Shown here: positions 33,681-42,996 of the stretch, one piece after another | Numbering within the stretch: the stretch's first letter is position 1 | Layout: every line of letters begins with the position of its first letter | Source of the DNA: Shimia sp022448905 | Lineage (GTDB): Bacteria > Pseudomonadota > Alphaproteobacteria > Rhodobacterales > Rhodobacteraceae | Assembly: GCF_047126315.1 (NCBI RefSeq) | Contig: NZ_CP138953.1 | Coordinates: 4,216,001-4,280,000 of the forward strand | Reading direction: 5' to 3' | DNA length: 64,000 nucleotides | The notes under the pieces: model-generated | What the model was told of the DNA's origin: nothing | Databases searched by the model: none | Seen by the model: the letters and a program-made list of their open reading frames with translations, nothing else | Made by a program: the position numbers and the translations under genes

Positions 33681-34550
33681 ATGTTAGACGACCTCAATGA
33701 TATCCACCCGCTGTTCCAGGACGCGCCTTCTTCGGCCAATTTCAAGAAGTTGCGCAAACGAATCGTGCGTCAGACACGCGAGGCAATTGAACAATACGGC
33801 ATGATCGAACGCGGCGCGAAGTGGCTTGTGTGCCTCTCCGGCGGTAAGGATTCCTATACCCTGCTCGCGGTGCTGCACGAATTGAAATGGCGCGGCCTGC
33901 TGCCGGTTGAGCTTTTGGCCTGCAACCTGGATCAGGGACAGCCCAACTTCCCGGCCACCGTCCTGCCCGCCTTTCTGGAAAAGATGCAGGTCGAACACCG
34001 CATCGAATATCAAGACACCTACTCGATTGTGAAAGACAAGGTTCCAGCCGGTCGCACCTATTGCGCGCTCTGTTCGCGCCTGCGCCGCGGCAACCTCTAC
34101 CGGATCGCCCGAGAAGAGGGCTGCAGCGCGGTTGTGTTGGGTCACCACCGCGATGACATCCTCGAAACCTTCTTCATGAACCTGTTTCACGGCGGTCGTC
34201 TGGCAACCATGCCGCCCAAGCTTGTTAACGAAGAAGGCGATTTGTTTGTCTACCGCCCGCTGGCGCATGTGGCCGAGGAGGATTGCGAGAAATTTGCCAA
34301 GGCGATGAACTACCCGATCATCCCTTGTGATCTTTGCGGCTCCCAAGATGGCCTGCAACGTCAACAAGTTAAGCAGATTCTAGATCAGTGGGAAGCCAAC
34401 AGCCCAGGCCGCCGTCAGGTAATGTTCAAGGCGCTGACCAACATCCGCCCAAGCCACATGATGGATCCCAACCTGTTCGATTTTGCCGGTTTAATTCGAG
34501 AATCAGTAAAATTTGAACCAAATTCGGATACGATCCCTAAGCTACGTTAA
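33681..34550 (+). CDS. ttcA: tRNA 2-thiocytidine(32) synthetase TtcA
   Basis: A 289-residue PP-loop enzyme that thiolates C32 of some tRNAs, using ATP and an iron-sulfur cluster. The PP-loop is LVCLSGGKDSYTLL (SGGKDS 53-58). The two CxxC motifs are TYCALCSRLRRG and IPCDLCGSQDG, with GHHRDDILETFFMNLFHGG between. All key residues are intact. It is transcribed alone. Confidence 0.96.
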   Translation: MLDDLNDIHPLFQDAPSSANFKKLRKRIVRQTREAIEQYGMIERGAKWLVCLSGGKDSYTLLAVLHELKWRGLLPVELLACNLDQGQPNFPATVLPAFLEKMQVEHRIEYQDTYSIVKDKVPAGRTYCALCSRLRRGNLYRIAREEGCSAVVLGHHRDDILETFFMNLFHGGRLATMPPKLVNEEGDLFVYRPLAHVAEEDCEKFAKAMNYPIIPCDLCGSQDGLQRQQVKQILDQWEANSPGRRQVMFKALTNIRPSHMMDPNLFDFAGLIRESVKFEPNSDTIPKLR

Positions 34551-34611
34551 CTGATCACTTAAGAGAATCGCTGACACTAAACCAAGTTTTATGCGTCATA
34601 GGACACCTCAT

Positions 34612-36162
34612 ATGCAGTCGCGACTGGACACATTCCTGGCTTCATTTCGGGCTTATTGGACCCGGGAGTCCTCTGTGCGTCGGGTTGTCCCTCTGCTGTT
34701 TCCTGTGGTGACCTTGGCGGCATGGTTTGCCTTTGGCGAGCTGGGGCTTTTGGTCTGCGCTTTCCTGCTGCCACTGCCGTTCCTGATGTTTTCACCTTTC
34801 ACGGCTGCCAAACGGCGCAAGAAGAGCGAAGTCGACGGCCTGACCGGCCTGCTCACCCCTGCTGGGTTTGAGCGCCAGATGCAGGAGAAGATGTCCTCGC
34901 TGGAAGAGGACGGGCGCACCACTGCCTGCTTCTCCATCAAGATCGACAACTTTGCCCGCCTGCGGGAAAATCACGGTGATCAAGCCGCGGAAGAGGTGCT
35001 GCGCTATGTCGCCGAGCGCTTGAAAAACGCGCTGCGATCCGGTGATCTGGTGTCTCGCTCCGGTGACGCGTCGTTCTCCGTTGCCTTGGAGCCGATTGCC
35101 TACTTTGATGTCGAAAGTGGCATTCAGATGGCGACGCGTTTCCAGACCGCCGTTGAAGAGCCTATGCCGCTGCAAATGGCGTCTATCTATGTCAGTTGTT
35201 CCATTGGCTTCTGTCTGTCCGCCCGCCTGAACCGCCCCTCCGCCACTGCCATGATCCAGGCCGCTGATATGGCGATGTGTGAGGCACAGCTGACCGGCGA
35301 CAGCAACATCCGCGCCTATTCCACTGATATGGGCCGCAAAGTGATATCGCGCCGCAAAACCCAAAGCGAAGCGGCGCGCACCCTGCAACGCGACCAAATT
35401 CGCGCTTGGTTTCAACCACAAGTGTCCACCGACACAGGCCTTGTCACCGGCTTTGAGGCTTTGGCCCGCTGGGAACATCCTGAACGCGGCATTCTCGCCC
35501 CAATCCAGTTCCTCGACGTGCTGCATCAAACCGGCCAGATGGGCCAATTGGCAGACCTGATGTTGCGTCAATCCCTTGATGCCATTCGCGCATGGGACGA
35601 CGCCGGTTTCACCGTCCCCATGGTTGGTGTGAACTTTGCCGGGGAGGAGCTTCGCAGCCCCACTCTGGTGGAACGTATCCAATGGGAGCTGGACCGCACC
35701 GAGCTGGACGCAAAACGCCTCGGCATCGAAGTGCTTGAAAGTGTTGTGGCGGGCACGCCGGACGACATGGTCGTCCGCAACGTCGAAGCGATCAGCGCAA
35801 TGGGTTGCGAAATTGACTTAGACGATTTTGGCACCGGCCACGCGTCCATCTCCTCGATCCGCCGCCTGCCGGTAAAACGCATCAAAATCGACCGCTCCTT
35901 TGTAACCAACATCGACAAAGACCCCGATCAGCAACGTATGATCGCCGCGATTGTCACCATGGCGGAGCGTCTTGGGCTCGAAACGCTGGCCGAAGGTGTT
36001 GAAAATCCAGCTGAACACGCGATGCTGGCGCAGCTTGGCTGTTCCCATGTGCAGGGTTACGGCATTGCCCGCCCAATGCCGTTTTACGAGACCATCAAGT
36101 GGATGACCGAGCATCAGGAAAAGATCGGCCCCGCGCTTCAGATCGGCAACAAACCAAGCTGA
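34612..36162 (+). CDS. EAL-domain c-di-GMP phosphodiesterase with degenerate GGDEF domain
   Basis: A 516-residue membrane-attached signalling protein. Two hydrophobic segments lie at about residues 25-62. The GGDEF domain starts at DGLTGLLTPAGFERQM, but the active-site loop is SGDAS (150-154), so it should not make c-di-GMP. The EAL domain is intact: EAL at 282-284, GVNFAGEELRSP, DLDDFGTGHASISSI, KIDRSFV and LAEGVEN supply the metal and catalytic residues. Activity is thus probably c-di-GMP breakdown, which would favour motility over attachment and could feed back on Tad pili. The ATG at 34612 follows AGGA; ATG 34591 is an alternative. Confidence 0.93.
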   Translation: MQSRLDTFLASFRAYWTRESSVRRVVPLLFPVVTLAAWFAFGELGLLVCAFLLPLPFLMFSPFTAAKRRKKSEVDGLTGLLTPAGFERQMQEKMSSLEEDGRTTACFSIKIDNFARLRENHGDQAAEEVLRYVAERLKNALRSGDLVSRSGDASFSVALEPIAYFDVESGIQMATRFQTAVEEPMPLQMASIYVSCSIGFCLSARLNRPSATAMIQAADMAMCEAQLTGDSNIRAYSTDMGRKVISRRKTQSEAARTLQRDQIRAWFQPQVSTDTGLVTGFEALARWEHPERGILAPIQFLDVLHQTGQMGQLADLMLRQSLDAIRAWDDAGFTVPMVGVNFAGEELRSPTLVERIQWELDRTELDAKRLGIEVLESVVAGTPDDMVVRNVEAISAMGCEIDLDDFGTGHASISSIRRLPVKRIKIDRSFVTNIDKDPDQQRMIAAIVTMAERLGLETLAEGVENPAEHAMLAQLGCSHVQGYGIARPMPFYETIKWMTEHQEKIGPALQIGNKPS

Positions 36163-36305
36163 CCACCGCGTCGCCCTTGGCGCGTCCCCCTCCCCACACG
36201 CAACGAACCGCTGCCTTTCGGGCAAATTGGGTCGAATCCCCTTGACCTTTGGTCGCCACCTCTGTTGAACCTCCCCATCCTTTTAACGACAGATGGCTTG
36301 CGGCA

Positions 36306-38123
36306 ATGGACGATCAGAACAAGAACCTCATCCTCGCGACGGCGCTCAGCTTTGGCGTCATCCTGATTTGGTTCCTCCTGTTTCCCCCCCCTGAGGCGAC
36401 CCAGGACCCCAACGCTCCAACCGCCGTTGTCGAGGGCACCGATGCGGTCACCCCGTCGACGGCCCCCGCGACTGCCGCGGCTGACTCCGGTGCCGCCACC
36501 TCTGTCGAGCCCACCGAAGTGGCCGATGCCCCACGCGTTGAGATCGATACCGCGCGCCTGTCCGGCTCTGTCTCTTTGCTGGGTGGCCGTCTGGATGATC
36601 TAAAGCTCAACGACTACCGCGAAACCCAGGACGAAGATTCTCCCATCGTCACCTTCCTGTCGCCCAACGGTGAGCCACATGCCTACTACGCGCTCTATGG
36701 CTGGGCCCCGGGCGCAGGTCTGTCTCTGGACCAGGTGCCAGGCTCTAATACCCTCTGGGACATCGAAAGCGGCGACACGCTGACCGTTGAGACTCCAATC
36801 ACGCTGAAATGGGACAATGGCGCAGGCCTGATCTTCCGCCGCACCATTTCGGTGGACAAAGACTACATGTTCTCCGTGGAGCAGACCGTCGAAAACACCG
36901 GTGCAGGCACCGTCTCTCTGGCGCCTTATGGTGTGCTGGCGCGTTATGGTCAGCCGGATGACCTGAAAAACTTCTTCATCCTGCACGAAGGCCTGATCTC
37001 TATGGCCGACGGCGAGCTGACCGAAACCGACTATGACGGCATGACCGACTACACCTTTGATCAACGCGAAGGTGCGCCTGCCGAGGTGACACAGGTCGAG
37101 GCCAACGGTTGGATCGGTTTCACCGACCACTACTGGATGGCCACATTGATCCCGGAGCAAGGCAAGCCCTTCAAATCCGTGGCAAAATACGACCAGTCTC
37201 GCGACATCTACCAGACCGAAGCGGTGATGCCGACCATGCAGGTGGCTGAAGGTCAGACCGCAACCGCCAACTCCCGTCTGTTTGCGGGCTCCAAAGACTG
37301 GGGCAAAATCCGCAACTACCAGAACGAAGAAGGTGTTGAAGGCCTGCTGGAGTCCATCGACTGGGGCTGGTTCTCCTTCCTCACGAAGCCGATCATGTGG
37401 CTCCTGATGTGGCTCTATGGCTTCATCGGCAACATGGGCTGGGCGATCATCGCGCTGACTGTTGTTCTGAAAATCATCGTCTTCCCGCTGGCCTATAAAT
37501 CTTATGCCTCCATGGCGAAGATGAAAGAACTTCAGCCTCAAATGGAGAAGCTGAAAGAGCAAGCGGGCGACGACCGTCAGAAGATGCAGCAGGCCATGAT
37601 GGAGCTGTATAAGAAGGAAAAGGTCAATCCGGCGGCGGGCTGTCTGCCGATCCTGATCCAGATCCCAATCTTCTTCTCGCTCTACAAAGTGATCTTTGTG
37701 ACCAAAGAACTGCGGCATGCGCCCTGGTTTGGCTGGATCACCGACTTGTCCGCGCCAGACCCAAGCTCAATATTAAACCTGTTTGGCATCCTGCCTTACG
37801 GCGTGCCGGAACTGGGCTTCTTCGAGATCTTCTCCTTGGGCATTCTGCCAATCCTGTTGGGTATCTCCATGTGGCTGCAGCAGAAGCTGAACCCGGCGCC
37901 CACCGATCCAACGCAGAAGATGATCTTTGCCTGGATGCCATGGGTCTTCATGTTCATGCTCGGCAGCTTTGCCTCCGGTCTTGTGATCTACTGGATCACC
38001 AACAACGTGATCACCTTCATCCAGCAGTACGGCATCATGCGCCAGCACGGCTACAAACCGGATGTGTTTGGCAACATCAAATCAAGCTTCAAGAAGTCGA
38101 AGCCTGAGGAGGACGCCAAATAA
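36306..38123 (+). CDS. yidC: Membrane protein insertase YidC
   Basis: A 605-residue inner-membrane insertase. The first helix (MDDQNKNLILATALSFGVIL) is followed by a Pro/Ala/Thr-rich linker, the large periplasmic P1 domain, and the conserved 60KD_IMP region with five helices. The latter includes NMGWAIIALTVVLKIIVFPL, NPAAGCLPILIQIPIFFSLY and ASGLVIYWITNNVITFIQQY. It works with Sec or alone, and with YidD encoded at 32.5 kb. The stop overlaps the MOSC gene start (TAATG). The upstream 143 bases contain no gene. Confidence 0.96.
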   Translation: MDDQNKNLILATALSFGVILIWFLLFPPPEATQDPNAPTAVVEGTDAVTPSTAPATAAADSGAATSVEPTEVADAPRVEIDTARLSGSVSLLGGRLDDLKLNDYRETQDEDSPIVTFLSPNGEPHAYYALYGWAPGAGLSLDQVPGSNTLWDIESGDTLTVETPITLKWDNGAGLIFRRTISVDKDYMFSVEQTVENTGAGTVSLAPYGVLARYGQPDDLKNFFILHEGLISMADGELTETDYDGMTDYTFDQREGAPAEVTQVEANGWIGFTDHYWMATLIPEQGKPFKSVAKYDQSRDIYQTEAVMPTMQVAEGQTATANSRLFAGSKDWGKIRNYQNEEGVEGLLESIDWGWFSFLTKPIMWLLMWLYGFIGNMGWAIIALTVVLKIIVFPLAYKSYASMAKMKELQPQMEKLKEQAGDDRQKMQQAMMELYKKEKVNPAAGCLPILIQIPIFFSLYKVIFVTKELRHAPWFGWITDLSAPDPSSILNLFGILPYGVPELGFFEIFSLGILPILLGISMWLQQKLNPAPTDPTQKMIFAWMPWVFMFMLGSFASGLVIYWITNNVITFIQQYGIMRQHGYKPDVFGNIKSSFKKSKPEEDAK

Positions 38124-38866
38124 TGGGAACCGTCTCCGCACTCTGGCGACACCCGATCAAGGCCCACGGACGCGAGTCCGTGGGTCATGTCTCTTTGGTG
38201 GAGGGGCAAACCTTCCCCTGGGATCGCCGCTACGCCGTGGCCCATGAACGCGCCAAAACCGATGGGGGCGAATGGGCCCGTTGCGTGAATTTTTCCCGCG
38301 CCGCTGGGGCACCTTCGTTGCAAGCCATAACCGCCAAGGTCGACGAAGCCACCGGCAAGATCACCCTGCAGCACCCAGACCTCTGGGAGCTGACCTTTGA
38401 TCCGGAAACCCAAGGCGACAAGCTGATTGATTGGGTGCGTCCGATCATGCCCAAAGACCGCGCCGCCAGTGCCAAACTGGTGCCTGCCGGTGAATTTGGC
38501 ATGACCGACAGCCCCTTCCCGTCCATCGCCATCCACACCACCGCCAGCCACCGCGCGATCGAAGGCCGCTTGGGCCGCAAGCTCGCCACGGAACGCTGGC
38601 GTGGTAACATCTGGCTCGATGGATTTGCGCCATGGGAAGAGTTTGACTGGATTGGCAAAACGCTGCGCATCGGTGGCACCGAAATTGAGGTGCGCGAGCG
38701 CATCACGCGCTGCAAAGCGACCACCGTCAACACCGACACAGGCGTGCGCGATGCGGACACACTGGGCGTTTTGAACGAAGCCTTTGGTCATCAGGACTTT
38801 GGCGTCTACGGTGTGGTGACCAAATCCGGCGACATTGCCGTCGGCGACACAGCAGAGGTGCTCTGA
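38123..38866 (+). CDS. MOSC-domain protein
   Basis: A 247-residue protein. It has the N-terminal beta-barrel region (VSALWRHPIKAHGRESVG) and the MOSC domain with GNIWLDGFAPWEEFDWIGK and RITRCKATTVNTDTGVRD. The Cys in the last motif is the presumed sulfur/molybdopterin ligand. MOSC proteins act in molybdenum cofactor sulfuration or in detoxifying reductases such as YiiM/MARC relatives. Both ends overlap neighbours by 1 base (yidC and engB). Confidence 0.9.
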   Translation: MGTVSALWRHPIKAHGRESVGHVSLVEGQTFPWDRRYAVAHERAKTDGGEWARCVNFSRAAGAPSLQAITAKVDEATGKITLQHPDLWELTFDPETQGDKLIDWVRPIMPKDRAASAKLVPAGEFGMTDSPFPSIAIHTTASHRAIEGRLGRKLATERWRGNIWLDGFAPWEEFDWIGKTLRIGGTEIEVRERITRCKATTVNTDTGVRDADTLGVLNEAFGHQDFGVYGVVTKSGDIAVGDTAEVL

Positions 38867-39519
38867 TGCAACTTCCTTTCCCATTTGTCGAAGACCCGGA
38901 GCCTTTGGCACTGGAACGGGGCCGCAAGCTGTTTGACGGCTCCAACTCCGACTTCCTCAAAGGTGTGGTCGCCATGGATGGCCTGCCTGCGGGGGACCGT
39001 GTTGAGGTCTGTTTTGCGGGGCGTTCCAATGTGGGCAAATCCACGCTGATCAACGCGCTGACCAATCGCAGCCGCCTAGCGCGTGCGTCCAACACGCCGG
39101 GCCGCACGCAGGAAATCAACTTCTTCACGCTGACCGACAGCCACTATCTCGTCGACCTGCCGGGCTATGGTTATGCCAACGCGCCGCTTGCGGTGGTGGA
39201 GAAATGGCAGCGCCTGCTGAAGCAATACCTGTCTGGTCGCGCCAACTTGCGCCGCGCTTTTGTGCTAATTGACACGCGGCATGGCATCAAAGATGTCGAC
39301 GAAGAAATCATGTCCTTGATGGACAGCTCCGCGCTGACGTTTCAGGTGGTGATGACCAAAGCCGACAAGGTGAAAGTCAAAGACCGCGAGAAAGTCTTCA
39401 AACAGGTGCGCGAAAAATTGGCAAAACACCCGGCGGCGTTCCCCGAGATTGTGCTGACCAGTTCGGAAAAAGGCGACGGCATCGCCACACTGCGCTCCAT
39501 TATTGCCGGTCTTGAATAA
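38866..39519 (+). CDS. engB: Ribosome biogenesis GTPase EngB/YsxC
   Basis: A 217-residue GTPase needed for 50S subunit maturation. G1 is AGRSNVGKST (51-60), then NTPGRTQEINFF (G2), DLPGYGYANAP (G3), TKADKVK (G4) and LTSSEKGDG (G5). It is coupled to the MOSC gene by a TGATG overlap and belongs to the yidC operon, a common order in Rhodobacteraceae (yidC-MOSC-yihA). Confidence 0.95.
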   Translation: MQLPFPFVEDPEPLALERGRKLFDGSNSDFLKGVVAMDGLPAGDRVEVCFAGRSNVGKSTLINALTNRSRLARASNTPGRTQEINFFTLTDSHYLVDLPGYGYANAPLAVVEKWQRLLKQYLSGRANLRRAFVLIDTRHGIKDVDEEIMSLMDSSALTFQVVMTKADKVKVKDREKVFKQVREKLAKHPAAFPEIVLTSSEKGDGIATLRSIIAGLE

Positions 39520-39522
39520 CCC

Positions 39523-39888
39523 ATGCGCCTGCTGACGTCCTTGGTGCTATTGGTGGCCGTGATGGCCTCCGCACTCATCCCCACGGGATGGATGCCTAAG
39601 ACGTTTGCAGACGGCCATATGGTGCTTGTCATCTGTACCGGTGACGAAATGGTTGAAATGCTTGTGGACGACACCGGGGCGCCGGTGCCGTTGCATGAGC
39701 AGACCGAGGACAAGCGCAGCCCTTGTGCTTTCTCCGTGGTGGCCGATGTCGTCCCGGTGATGGACGGCCCTTTCCCGCTGCCGCTCAAAGCGTCCCTGAC
39801 CAACCGTTGGCAGCATCGGGACTTTACCCACAACAGCGCCGGGTTCCACCGCCGCTATGATGCCCGCGGTCCGCCCGCACTCTCCTGA
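39523..39888 (+). CDS. Small exported protein, DUF2946-like
   Basis: A 121-residue protein with an N-terminal hydrophobic signal/anchor (LLTSLVLLVAVMASALIPTG) and WMPKTFADGHMVLVICTGD. A Cys-containing segment KRSPCAFSVVADV follows. This pattern (SALIPxGWMP, ICxG, then CxFxxxA) recalls DUF2946, often found near copper-related genes. It is 4 bases after engB and 75 bases before a PepSY protein, so it may work with the latter in metal handling. Function is inferred. Confidence 0.75.
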   Translation: MRLLTSLVLLVAVMASALIPTGWMPKTFADGHMVLVICTGDEMVEMLVDDTGAPVPLHEQTEDKRSPCAFSVVADVVPVMDGPFPLPLKASLTNRWQHRDFTHNSAGFHRRYDARGPPALS

Positions 39889-39962
39889 GTTCCCTGTAAA
39901 AATCAAACACAAATCAAGCCGGCTTGGGGACCCAAGCGCGGCCCTTCAGGAGATGTTCCCTC

Positions 39963-41375
39963 ATGGCCAAGGACAGCCAATTTGCCGACGTGCGCGCAGA
40001 GCAATCCAGCGCAACGTCTCTCTCTCAAAAACTCTATTTCGCCGCCTGGCGCTGGCACTTCTATGCCGCGCTTTACGTGGTGCCTTTTATGATCATGCTT
40101 GCCGTGACCGGCATGATGATGATGTTCATCACCCAGTTTGACGGCCGCGACGGCGAAAAGATCGCGGTCGCCCCCCAAGGCACCGCGTTGGCCGTCTCCG
40201 ACCAAGCCGCCGCCGCCACATCCGCGGTGCCCGGCACAGTGGTCGAATACATCGGCCCGAAATCCGATGCGCTTGCCACTGTGTTTCGCATCAACACCGG
40301 CGACACCCACCAGATGGTCGCCGTTGATCCTTACACCGGCGCTGTGCTGGGCAACTGGGACCGTCGTGCGGGGTGGTATGATCTCGCTGACAACATCCAC
40401 GGCTCCCTGTTGCTTGGCGACACCGGCGATCGGCTGATTGAGATCGCCGCGGGCCTTGGCCTCGTGCTGGTTCTGACCGGCCTCTACCTCTGGTGGCCAC
40501 GTGGTGGCGACACATCGGTGCTCATTCCAAACCTGAAAGCGCGCGGTCGCGCCTTGTGGAAAAGCCTGCACGCGGTCACCGGTTTCTGGATTTCCGCCCT
40601 GTTGGTGGTCTTCCTGATCTCCGGCCTTGCTTGGGCTGGCATCTGGGGTGGCAAATATGTGCAGGCCTGGTCCACCTTCCCTGCAGAAAAGTGGAGCGAC
40701 GTCCCACTGTCAGACAGCACCCACGCCAGCATGAACCACGGCAACCAAAACGATGTGCCCTGGGCGTTGGAGCAAACCCCGATGCCCGCCTCTGGCTCTG
40801 ATGTCGGCGTTACCGGCACAGCCGAAGGCGCGCCTGTGGACATCAACAGCCTTGTGGCGTTGGGCCGCGACTTGGGCCTTGAGGGGCGCTTTCGCGTGGC
40901 CTACCCGCGCGACGAAACCGGCGTCTGGACCATCAACCAAGACAGCATGAGCGGTGACAGCACCACACCTACCGTAGACGCCACCATTCACGTGGACCAA
41001 TACACCGGCAAAATCCTCGCCGAGGCGCGCTATGCCGACTACTCGGTTGCGGGCAAATCCATGGCGGTGGGCATCCCCTTGCACATGGGCCTAATGGGAT
41101 TGTGGAACCTGCTCCTGAACACCATGTTCTGCCTGATGGTCATCTTTGTCTGTGTCTCCGGTGTGGTCATGTGGCTCAAGCGCCGCCCGTCCAAGGCCTT
41201 GCGCCTGGCTGCGCCGCCTGCACCAAAAGAAATGCCGCTTTTCAAAGGCGTTTTGCTGATCGCGGCGCTGGTCTCTTTGGCGTTCCCTTTGGTTGGTGTG
41301 ACCCTGCTGGCCGTGCTGGCCTTTGACGTGCTAGTCGTGAGCAACATTCCCGCGCTGAAACGCGCCTTGTCATAA
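39963..41375 (+). CDS. PepSY-associated TM protein
   Basis: A 470-residue inner-membrane protein with four main transmembrane helices and PepSY repeats in the periplasm. LYFAAWRWHFYAALYVVPFM (WRWHFYAG-like motif), TGDTHQMVAVDPYTGAVLG, IHGSLLLGDTGDRLIEI and DQYTGKILAEARYADYS are typical. Family members (PiuB-like) are linked to siderophore, haem or copper systems and some act as flavin or iron reductases. CAGGAG lies 9 bases before the ATG at 39963. The preceding DUF2946-like gene supports a metal-related role. Confidence 0.9.
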   Translation: MAKDSQFADVRAEQSSATSLSQKLYFAAWRWHFYAALYVVPFMIMLAVTGMMMMFITQFDGRDGEKIAVAPQGTALAVSDQAAAATSAVPGTVVEYIGPKSDALATVFRINTGDTHQMVAVDPYTGAVLGNWDRRAGWYDLADNIHGSLLLGDTGDRLIEIAAGLGLVLVLTGLYLWWPRGGDTSVLIPNLKARGRALWKSLHAVTGFWISALLVVFLISGLAWAGIWGGKYVQAWSTFPAEKWSDVPLSDSTHASMNHGNQNDVPWALEQTPMPASGSDVGVTGTAEGAPVDINSLVALGRDLGLEGRFRVAYPRDETGVWTINQDSMSGDSTTPTVDATIHVDQYTGKILAEARYADYSVAGKSMAVGIPLHMGLMGLWNLLLNTMFCLMVIFVCVSGVVMWLKRRPSKALRLAAPPAPKEMPLFKGVLLIAALVSLAFPLVGVTLLAVLAFDVLVVSNIPALKRALS

Positions 41376-41382
41376 CCTATCC

Positions 41383-41413
41383 GCCCCGCCCGCAGCGGTG
41401 GGCGGGGCATTTT
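41383..41413 (+). terminator. Rho-independent terminator after the PepSY gene
   Basis: GCCCCGCCC (41383-41391) pairs with GGGCGGGGC (41400-41408), 8-base loop, followed by ATTTTG. Confidence 0.85.
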
Positions 41414-41424
41414 GAGGACCAAGC

Positions 41425-42237
41425 ATGCAGCTCACAGGAATAGGCATCGCAGGATGTGGCCGCATGGGAGGCCCAATGCTGGCCGCACTGCGCGCAGCGG
41501 GCTTTGACGCCTTTGGATTTGATGTCCGGCCCGCATCCGACTTCGGCGCCCTCGCTCCGGCCCTGCGCTCCCTCGAAGACTTCCGAAAAGACCTGCACAT
41601 CCTAGTCACTGTGGTGCGCGACATAGACCAAACCGATGACGTGCTGTTTGGCGCGCAAAACCTGATAGAGACTGCGCCGAACCTGCAAACGGTGATTGTC
41701 TCCTCCACCCTGTCGCCCAAATACGTCCGCGCCCTGCGCGAGCGTGTGCCAAGCCACATCACCCTGATCGACGCCCCGATGTCCGGCGCTGCGATTGCGG
41801 CTGAAGAAGCGCGGCTGTCCTTCATGCTGGGCGGCGACACTGAGGCTTTGCACCAACATCAGCCCCTGTTTGACGCCATGGGCGCGCATTTTCATCACAT
41901 GGGCGACTATGGCGCAGGCATGCAGGCCAAGGTGCTCAACAACCTGCTCGCCGCCTCCAACACAGCCATGACGCGCCTTGTGCTCGATTGGGCCGACCAA
42001 GCGGGCATAGACGAAGACGCGCTCTTGAACCTGATCCACACATCTTCAGGCCAGAACTGGCTCGCCTCAGGTTTCAACACCATCGAATTTGCTCGTGATG
42101 GCTGGGAAGAGGACAACACCATTGGCATACTGACCAAAGACGTAGGCTCGGCACTCGACGCCGCGCCAGACGGGGCCGACACCATCCTGCCGGAAACCGT
42201 GCGCCAAGCGATCTTTGCGCTCAAAGCCCGCGGTTAA
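41425..42237 (+). CDS. NAD(P)-dependent beta-hydroxyacid dehydrogenase family protein
   Basis: A 270-residue oxidoreductase of the 3-hydroxyisobutyrate/6-phosphogluconate family. The nucleotide site is GIAGCGRMGGPMLAALRAAG. The substrate motif is IDAPMSGAAIAAEEARLSFM and the catalytic Lys lies in GAGMQAKVLNNLLAASN. The substrate could be 3-hydroxyisobutyrate, tartronate semialdehyde or a related acid; sequence alone does not tell. It is slightly shorter than usual (about 290). It follows a terminator and precedes pcs. Confidence 0.9.
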   Translation: MQLTGIGIAGCGRMGGPMLAALRAAGFDAFGFDVRPASDFGALAPALRSLEDFRKDLHILVTVVRDIDQTDDVLFGAQNLIETAPNLQTVIVSSTLSPKYVRALRERVPSHITLIDAPMSGAAIAAEEARLSFMLGGDTEALHQHQPLFDAMGAHFHHMGDYGAGMQAKVLNNLLAASNTAMTRLVLDWADQAGIDEDALLNLIHTSSGQNWLASGFNTIEFARDGWEEDNTIGILTKDVGSALDAAPDGADTILPETVRQAIFALKARG

Positions 42238-42300
42238 CCATCCGAGACGCCAGGCCGCACAGCCGTTGCACTCTGCACGCAATTCCGGCAAGACACCTCT

Positions 42301-42996
42301 ATGAGTATTCGCGCCCTTGCCCTCGCCGTCCACCTGTTCACCGCCACTGGTGCGGTCTTTGCCATGTTGGCCATGCTGGCCGCCGTGGATGGCAAATGGA
42401 GCCTGATGTTCCTTTGGTTGGTGGTGGCCTTCATTGTCGACGGCATCGACGGCCCGCTGGCGCGTCACTACCATGTGAAGAAAAACGCGCCAGAGTTTGA
42501 CGGTGTCTTGCTCGACCTGATCATCGACTACCTGACCTATGTCTTCATCCCGGCCTATGCACTCTTTAAATCCGGGTTGATGGATGGCTGGACCGGCTGG
42601 TTTGCAATCATCATCATCACCTTTGCCTCCGCGCTCTATTTTGCGGATACGCGCATGAAAACCAGGGATAATTCCTTCTCCGGCTTTCCCGGATGCTGGA
42701 ATATGGTGGTGATTGTGATCTTTGCGGTGGAGCCAAACTTCTGGGTCAGCCTCGCGTTGGTCTCCGTGCTGGCCGTGGCCATGTTCCTGCCGATCAAATT
42801 TGTGCATCCCACCCGCACAGAGCGCTGGCGCTGGCTCACCTTCCCGATGGCGCTGGCCTGGACCTTCTTTGCCGGCTGGGCTGCCTGGGTCGATTTCCAC
42901 CCGGAAAGCTGGGCGCATTGGGGGCTGGTGGCCACATCCGTTTACCTCACCGTCGCCGGTGCCGCGCAACAGCTGCTGTACCGCGAAACGCTCTGA
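42301..42996 (+). CDS. pcs: Phosphatidylcholine synthase
   Basis: A 231-residue membrane enzyme of the CDP-alcohol phosphatidyltransferase family that condenses choline with CDP-diacylglycerol. The extended active-site motif is DGIDGPLARHYHVKK followed by DGVLLDLIIDYLTYVFIPAY. This supplies the catalytic Asp residues in the spacing special to bacterial Pcs. Six to eight helices are evident. It marks phosphatidylcholine in the membrane, common in this family of bacteria. Its stop codon directly abuts that of the converging ogt gene (TGATCA). Confidence 0.94.
   Translation: MSIRALALAVHLFTATGAVFAMLAMLAAVDGKWSLMFLWLVVAFIVDGIDGPLARHYHVKKNAPEFDGVLLDLIIDYLTYVFIPAYALFKSGLMDGWTGWFAIIIITFASALYFADTRMKTRDNSFSGFPGCWNMVVIVIFAVEPNFWVSLALVSVLAVAMFLPIKFVHPTRTERWRWLTFPMALAWTFFAGWAAWVDFHPESWAHWGLVATSVYLTVAGAAQQLLYRETL

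Noticed and set aside
33506..33700. 64-codon plus-strand frame before ttcA
   Set aside because: Overlaps the ttcA start, has no ribosome site and no family resemblance.
36600..37718. 372-codon frame antisense to yidC
   Set aside because: Complete YidC motifs on the plus strand; the antisense product is a His/Arg-rich shadow.
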